NCBI GenBank assembly: GCA_945876305.1
Contig: CAMCOB010000044.1
Span: forward strand, 1 to 9,467
DNA: 9,467 nucleotides
Origin: Bifidobacterium breve
GTDB lineage: Bacteria; Actinomycetota; Thermoleophilia; Miltoncostaeales; Miltoncostaeaceae
Reading direction: 5' to 3'
A program made the position numbers and the translations under genes. Positions 6,254 through 9,467 of the stretch are shown one piece after another. The notes under the pieces were generated by a model. That model did no database searches, was not told where the DNA came from, and was given only the letters and a program-made list of their open reading frames with translations. Numbering within the stretch: the first letter of the stretch is position 1; each line of letters starts with the position of its first letter.

Positions 6254-6594
6254 ACGTGGTCGATGTCATGTCGCTCGACGACATCCCGCCCGGCACCATG
6301 ACCCGGGTTGAGGTCGGTGGCCAGCCCATCTGCCTGGCAAATGTCGAGGGCACCCTTCACGCGGTGCACGACACCTGCACCCATGGCATGGCATCGCTCA
6401 GCGCGGGCTGGCTCGACCCCGACATGGGTCGCATCGAGTGCCCGCGCCACGGCGCCTACTTCCGCCTTTCCGACGGAGCGGCAATCACACCGCCCGCCAC
6501 GGCCTCGCTGCCGGTGTTCCCGGTCGAGGTCCGCGATGGCCGGGTGTGGATCGACCCCACACCCGACACCACACACCCATTCGATGCCCGATGA
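6250..6594 (+). CDS. Rieske [2Fe-2S] ferredoxin-like protein in the suf operon
   Basis: The 114-residue soluble protein consists of one Rieske domain. The cluster ligands are C43-x-H45 (C-T-H-G-M-A-S-L-S-A-G) and C64-x2-H67 (I-E-C-P-R-H-G-A-Y-F), with normal spacing, and the domain ends with a V-F-P-V-E-V-R-D-G-R-V-W-I strand. It has no signal peptide or membrane helix, so it is cytoplasmic, like the Rieske ferredoxins of dioxygenase systems (BphF/NirD-like). It sits between sufD and sufC, overlapping sufD by 4 nt, so it is made with the SUF proteins. No dioxygenase is nearby. A role in electron supply for cluster assembly, or as a client of it, is inference. AAGGTG just upstream is a moderate ribosome site. 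Confidence 0.93.
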   Translation: MNVVDVMSLDDIPPGTMTRVEVGGQPICLANVEGTLHAVHDTCTHGMASLSAGWLDPDMGRIECPRHGAYFRLSDGAAITPPATASLPVFPVEVRDGRVWIDPTPDTTHPFDAR

Positions 6595-6602
6595 CTCATT
6601 TC

Positions 6603-6608
6603 AAGGAG
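6603..6608 (+). promoter_or_regulatory. Ribosome binding site of sufC (GTG start)
   Basis: AAGGAG lies 10 nt before the GTG at 6619 in the 24-nt gap between the Rieske gene and sufC, the largest gap in the operon. It sets the sufC start and is independent of the upstream gene's stop. Confidence 0.7.
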
Positions 6609-6618
6609 ATTCCGTTTC

Positions 6619-7383
6619 GTGCCTGACCCCATCCTGAAGATCACCGGCCTCGAGGTTGCCGTCGATAACACGCCTATTCTCAAGGGCGTGGACCTCGAAG
6701 TGCCTCAGGGCGAGGTGCATGCCCTTATGGGGCCAAATGGCTCGGGCAAGAGCACGCTCGCATACGCCCTTGCCGGCCACCCGCGTTACGAGATCACGGG
6801 CGGCTCTGTGCTGTTTGGCGGAGAAGACCTCGCCGAGATGGCTGCCGACGAGCGCGCCCAGAAGGGCCTGTTCCTCGCCATGCAGTACCCGGTCGAGGTC
6901 CCCGGTGTGTCGGTGATGAACTTCCTGCGCACCGCGGTCAACGCGTCGCGCGGCGAGGAGATCCCCGTGCGCGAGTTCGCCAAGCTGTTCAAGGAGAAGA
7001 GCGCACTCCTGCAGTTTGACCCGTCGTTCTCGGACCGCTACCTGAATGAGGGCTTCTCAGGCGGCGAGAAGAAGCGCCACGAGATCCTGCAGATGGCGCT
7101 CCTCGAGCCGAAGTTCGCCATCCTCGACGAGACCGACTCAGGACTCGACGTCGATGCGCTGCGCATTGTGTCGGAGGGCGTCAACGCCCAGCGCGGCCCC
7201 GACCTCGGATGCCTCATCATCACTCACTACACGCGCATCCTGCGCTACATCACACCGGACGTCGTGCACGTGATGTTTGAGGGGCGCATCGCCCAGACCG
7301 GCGGTCCCGAGCTGGCCGAGCACCTCGAGGACAAGGGTTACGTGGAGTTCGGCTCGCACGAGCCGGCCAACGCCCCGAACTGA
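6619..7383 (+). CDS. sufC: Fe-S cluster assembly ATPase SufC
   Basis: SufC is the soluble ABC-type ATPase of the SufBC2D complex; ATP binding reshapes SufB-SufD for cluster formation. At 254 residues it has the family length and every ABC motif: Walker A G-P-N-G-S-G-K-S-T (38-46), a Q-loop in L-A-M-Q-Y-P-V-E-V-P-G, the signature F-S-G-G-E-K-K-R (146-153), Walker B F-A-I-L-D-E-T-D-S-G-L-D (166-177) and H203 of the H-loop (I-I-T-H-Y). The D-E-T-D-S-G-L-D and G-F-S-G-G-E-K-K-R forms are characteristic of SufC among ABC proteins. It starts with GTG. The stop codon overlaps the sufS start by one base. Confidence 0.97.
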   Translation: MPDPILKITGLEVAVDNTPILKGVDLEVPQGEVHALMGPNGSGKSTLAYALAGHPRYEITGGSVLFGGEDLAEMAADERAQKGLFLAMQYPVEVPGVSVMNFLRTAVNASRGEEIPVREFAKLFKEKSALLQFDPSFSDRYLNEGFSGGEKKRHEILQMALLEPKFAILDETDSGLDVDALRIVSEGVNAQRGPDLGCLIITHYTRILRYITPDVVHVMFEGRIAQTGGPELAEHLEDKGYVEFGSHEPANAPN

Positions 7384-8630
7384 TGACGACCACGGGGAGC
7401 CCCGCGCTGGACGCCCGCGCGATCCGCGCGGAGTTCCCCATGTTCGTCGCCCCGCGACCCGACGGCCACCCTCTGCACTACCTCGATTCCGCGGCCACCT
7501 CGCAGAAGCCTCAGGTAGTGCTGGACGCGATGAACGCGTACTACCGCGAGACCAACGCCAACGTGCACCGTGGCGTGTACGAGATGGCGGCAGAGGCCAC
7601 CGATCGCTTTGAGTCCGGGCGCACAGCGGCTGCGCGCCTCATCAACCACCCGCGCGAGGCGCTGGTGCTCACCAAGAACGCCACCGAGGCCATCAACTTG
7701 GTGGCCTGGGCGTGGGGTGTGCGCGAGCTGCGCGAGGGCGACGAGATCGTGGTCACCGAGATGGAGCACCACTCCAACATCGTGCCGTGGCAGATCGTGG
7801 CCAGCATGACCGGCGCCAAGGTGCTGTTCGCCCCGGTTACCCCTCAGGGTGAAGTCGAGCTCGATGCCCTGCGGGCGCTCATCGGGCCCCGCACCCGCAT
7901 GGTGGCCGCCGTGCATGTGTCCAACGTGCTCGGAACCATCAACCCCGTGCGCGAGATCGTGGAGATGGCGCATCAGGCCGGCGCGCTCACCATGATTGAC
8001 GCCACCCAGAGCGTGCCCCACATGCCGGTTGATGCCACTGCAATCGGCAGCGACTTCCTTGTGTTCACCGGGCACAAGATGCTCGGCCCCACCGGCATCG
8101 GCGCGCTGGCCGCCACGCCCGAACGCCTCAATGCAATGGAGCCGTTCCTCGGCGGAGGCGAGATGATCTATGACGTCACCACCGAGGGCTCCACGTGGGC
8201 CGAGATCCCATGGAAGTTCGAGGCGGGGACCCCGCCAATCGCCGAGGCCGTGGGGCTCGGTGCCGCCGTTGAATACCTCGAGGCACTCGGGATGGACCGT
8301 GTGCGCGAGCACGAGCGGGCCACCGCAGAACTGATGATCGACGCGCTGGGCGAAGTGCCCGGCCTCACCATTCTCGGGCCCACGGATGCCGACCGGCGCG
8401 GCGCGGCCGTGTCGTTCACCCTCGACGCCGTCCACCCCCACGACATCGCGCAGTTCCTCGATTCGAAGGGCGTGTGCGTGCGGGCCGGCCACCACTGCGC
8501 CAAGCCGCTTATGCGCGTGCTTGGCACTCAGAGCACCACGCGCGCCAGTGCCCACGTCTACACCACCGATGAGGACATCCTCGCCCTGCAGGGCGCCCTC
8601 ATCGAGTGCCGCACCTGGTTCGGGGTCTGA
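7383..8630 (+). CDS. sufS: Cysteine desulfurase SufS (type II, PLP-dependent)
   Basis: SufS removes sulfur from L-cysteine as an enzyme-bound persulfide. The 415-residue protein is full length. The PLP lysine is K232 in F-T-G-H-K-M-L-G-P-T-G; the E-M-E-H-H-S-N segment carries the PLP-stacking His and D-A-T-Q-S-V the PLP-nitrogen Asp. The persulfide Cys is C372 in R-A-G-H-H-C-A-K-P, the type II (SufS) form of that motif, as opposed to the longer flexible loop of IscS. N-V-H-R-G-V-Y-E is also typical. The start ATG overlaps the sufC stop by one base (TGATG) and has no clear ribosome site, so it probably depends on reinitiation after sufC. SufU follows 2 nt after its stop, as expected for the partner that accepts its sulfur. 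Confidence 0.97.
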   Translation: MTTTGSPALDARAIRAEFPMFVAPRPDGHPLHYLDSAATSQKPQVVLDAMNAYYRETNANVHRGVYEMAAEATDRFESGRTAAARLINHPREALVLTKNATEAINLVAWAWGVRELREGDEIVVTEMEHHSNIVPWQIVASMTGAKVLFAPVTPQGEVELDALRALIGPRTRMVAAVHVSNVLGTINPVREIVEMAHQAGALTMIDATQSVPHMPVDATAIGSDFLVFTGHKMLGPTGIGALAATPERLNAMEPFLGGGEMIYDVTTEGSTWAEIPWKFEAGTPPIAEAVGLGAAVEYLEALGMDRVREHERATAELMIDALGEVPGLTILGPTDADRRGAAVSFTLDAVHPHDIAQFLDSKGVCVRAGHHCAKPLMRVLGTQSTTRASAHVYTTDEDILALQGALIECRTWFGV

Positions 8631-8632
8631 CC

Positions 8633-9082
8633 ATGGGCGGGCTCGACGACCTGTACCAGCAGCTCATCCTCGATCACTACCGCAACCGCCGGGGCCGCGG
8701 GCGCATCGAGAACGCCTCGGCATCGGTGCACGAGCACAACCCGGTATGCGGCGACGAGTGCTTCCTCGACATCCTCGTGGAAGACAACCGCATCGTCGAG
8801 ATCAGAGCCGACGGTGACGGCTGCTCCATCTCCCAGGCCGCCGCATCGATGCTCACCGAGGTGGTGGCGGACAAGGACCTGAATGAGGCCCTCGAGATCG
8901 TGGAGCACTTCCGCCTGATGATGCACGGCGACGCAGATCCCGACGAGGACCTGCTCGGCGATGCCATCGCCCTGGAGGGTGTGGCCAAGTACCCAGTGCG
9001 CGTCAAATGCGCACTGCTGTCATGGCTGGCGCTTCGCGACGCGATCGCCAGCTATCGTGAGACCACCGCACACGGAGGCTGA
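8633..9082 (+). CDS. sufU: Zinc-dependent sulfurtransferase SufU
   Basis: SufU accepts persulfide sulfur from SufS and passes it to SufB; it replaces SufE here. The 149-residue protein is of IscU-like fold with the zinc ligands C39, D41, C64 and C126. These are all offset by exactly two from Bacillus subtilis C41, D43, C66 and C128. The hallmarks N-P-V-C-G-D (36-41), G-C-S-I-S-Q-A (63-69) and the insertion before the last Cys that separates SufU from IscU are present. C43, two residues after D41, is an extra cysteine. The ATG at 8633 follows the sufS stop by 2 nt. The frame is open 27 nt further upstream, but that would overlap sufS and does not look like the family N-terminus (L-D-D-L-Y-Q-Q-L-I-L-D-H-Y). 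Confidence 0.95.
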   Translation: MGGLDDLYQQLILDHYRNRRGRGRIENASASVHEHNPVCGDECFLDILVEDNRIVEIRADGDGCSISQAAASMLTEVVADKDLNEALEIVEHFRLMMHGDADPDEDLLGDAIALEGVAKYPVRVKCALLSWLALRDAIASYRETTAHGG

Positions 9083-9083
9083 G

Positions 9084-9398
9084 ATGGTGAACCAGGACGA
9101 CGTCCGCGAAGCGATGAAGCAGGTGGACGACCCAGAGATCGGTATCAACGTGGTCGATCTGGGCCTGCTCTACAACGTGACTGTGGATGAAGACACCGGC
9201 AAGGTGGACATCGACATGACCCTCACGTCGATGGGGTGCCCACTCACCGAGCAGATCATCGCCGACGTGCGCAAGTTCGTGGAGCCACTCGATGGTGTGA
9301 CGGCGGTGGACGTCAACTGGGTATGGGATCCGCCGTGGGGCCCCGACAAGATGACCGACGACGGCAAGCTGCTGATGAAGGTGATGGGCTATGGCTGA
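9084..9398 (+). CDS. sufT: Fe-S maturation protein SufT (MIP18/DUF59 family)
   Basis: This 104-residue single-domain protein of the MIP18/DUF59 family (PF01883) is linked to Fe-S protein maturation and is a usual last member of actinobacterial suf operons. Motifs visible are D-D-P-E-I-G-I-N-V-V-D-L-G-L-L-Y (about 15-30), the conserved cysteine in T-L-T-S-M-G-C-P-L-T (C52), and W-D-P-P-W-G-P-D-K-M near the C-terminus. ATG 9084 lies one base after the sufU stop with GGAGG 5 nt upstream (9074-9078); the frame stays open far upstream, but those starts lie within sufU. Its end overlaps the next gene by 8 nt. Confidence 0.94.
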   Translation: MVNQDDVREAMKQVDDPEIGINVVDLGLLYNVTVDEDTGKVDIDMTLTSMGCPLTEQIIADVRKFVEPLDGVTAVDVNWVWDPPWGPDKMTDDGKLLMKVMGYG

Positions 9399-9467
9399 TC
9401 AGGCCGCCCCTGCCCCAGCGCTCACGCTCGACCAGAAGAAGGCCGCCGCACGCGAGCGCGCGCGAGC
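9391..9467 (+). CDS. Start of an unidentified gene downstream of sufT (cut by right edge)
   Basis: An ATG at 9391, overlapping the end of sufT by 8 nt, opens a frame that runs without a stop to the window edge (25 codons). GAAGGTGATGG just upstream could serve as a ribosome site. The visible peptide begins with an Ala/Pro-rich stretch and then a charged L-D-Q-K-K-A-A-A-R-E-R-A-R-A helix. There is no signal peptide, and 25 residues are too few to name a family. The sufB-sufD junction uses the same 8-nt overlap, so the gene is probably part of the suf transcript. Confidence 0.6.
   Translation, partial: MADQAAPAPALTLDQKKAAARERAR

Noticed and set aside
6591..6626. A tiny open frame across the Rieske-sufC gap
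   Set aside because: About eleven codons, no ribosome site of its own, and it overlaps the sufC ribosome site and start.
7338..8555. A 405-codon minus-strand open frame opposite sufS
   Set aside because: Codon-aligned antisense of a gene with complete SufS motifs; the product has the His/Gly/Val-rich composition typical of such shadows.
8961..9083. Upstream extension of sufT into sufU
   Set aside because: Overlaps the conserved end of SufU, and ATG 9084 has GGAGG at 5 nt and the family N-terminus.

Overview
The window is GC-rich DNA (mostly G/C third codon positions, many GTG/TTG starts) from a bacterium that is most probably an actinomycete-phylum member. The main reason is the SUF iron-sulfur cluster assembly operon in the order sufB-sufD-Rieske-sufC-sufS-sufU-sufT. 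A SufU-type scaffold/transferase (no SufE or SufA) and a Rieske protein between sufD and sufC are typical of Actinomycetota. I cannot place it to class. There is no sign of mobile elements, tRNA/rRNA or CRISPR; it reads as ordinary chromosomal DNA.

Layout. (1) Positions 1-1835, minus strand: a three-gene operon read right to left, an atypical short-chain dehydrogenase, a hotdog-fold (YbgC/4HBT-like) acyl-CoA thioesterase, and an amidohydrolase-2 family metal hydrolase cut by the left edge. The genes overlap or lie 2 nt apart. (2) 1892-2726, plus strand: a YgjV-like six-helix membrane protein overlapping a 95-residue two-helix membrane protein of unknown function. (3) 2739-3476, minus strand: a SufR-type winged-helix regulator with three C-terminal cysteines, divergent from the suf operon. 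(4) 3477-3630: the shared sufR/sufB control region, with a candidate promoter and a 5-N5-5 inverted repeat lying on its -10 element. (5) 3631-9398, plus strand: the suf operon, with genes overlapping or only 1-24 nt apart. (6) 9391-end: the first 25 codons of another gene overlapping sufT, so probably also in the operon.

How it works together. SufS (PLP cysteine desulfurase, C372) takes sulfur from cysteine and passes it to SufU (zinc sulfurtransferase). SufU supplies the SufB-SufC2-SufD complex, which builds the cluster using SufC ATP hydrolysis. SufT (MIP18/DUF59) is thought to help in cluster maturation or delivery. The Rieske [2Fe-2S] protein may give electrons, but its role is not established. 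SufR probably senses cluster status through its cysteines and represses from the shared intergenic region.

The core system is known biology. The less-described parts are the divergent sufR with its candidate operator, the Rieske protein, the unidentified gene after sufT, the small membrane protein with an internal 18-nt-period duplication, and the SDR lacking the usual Tyr/Lys catalytic pair.
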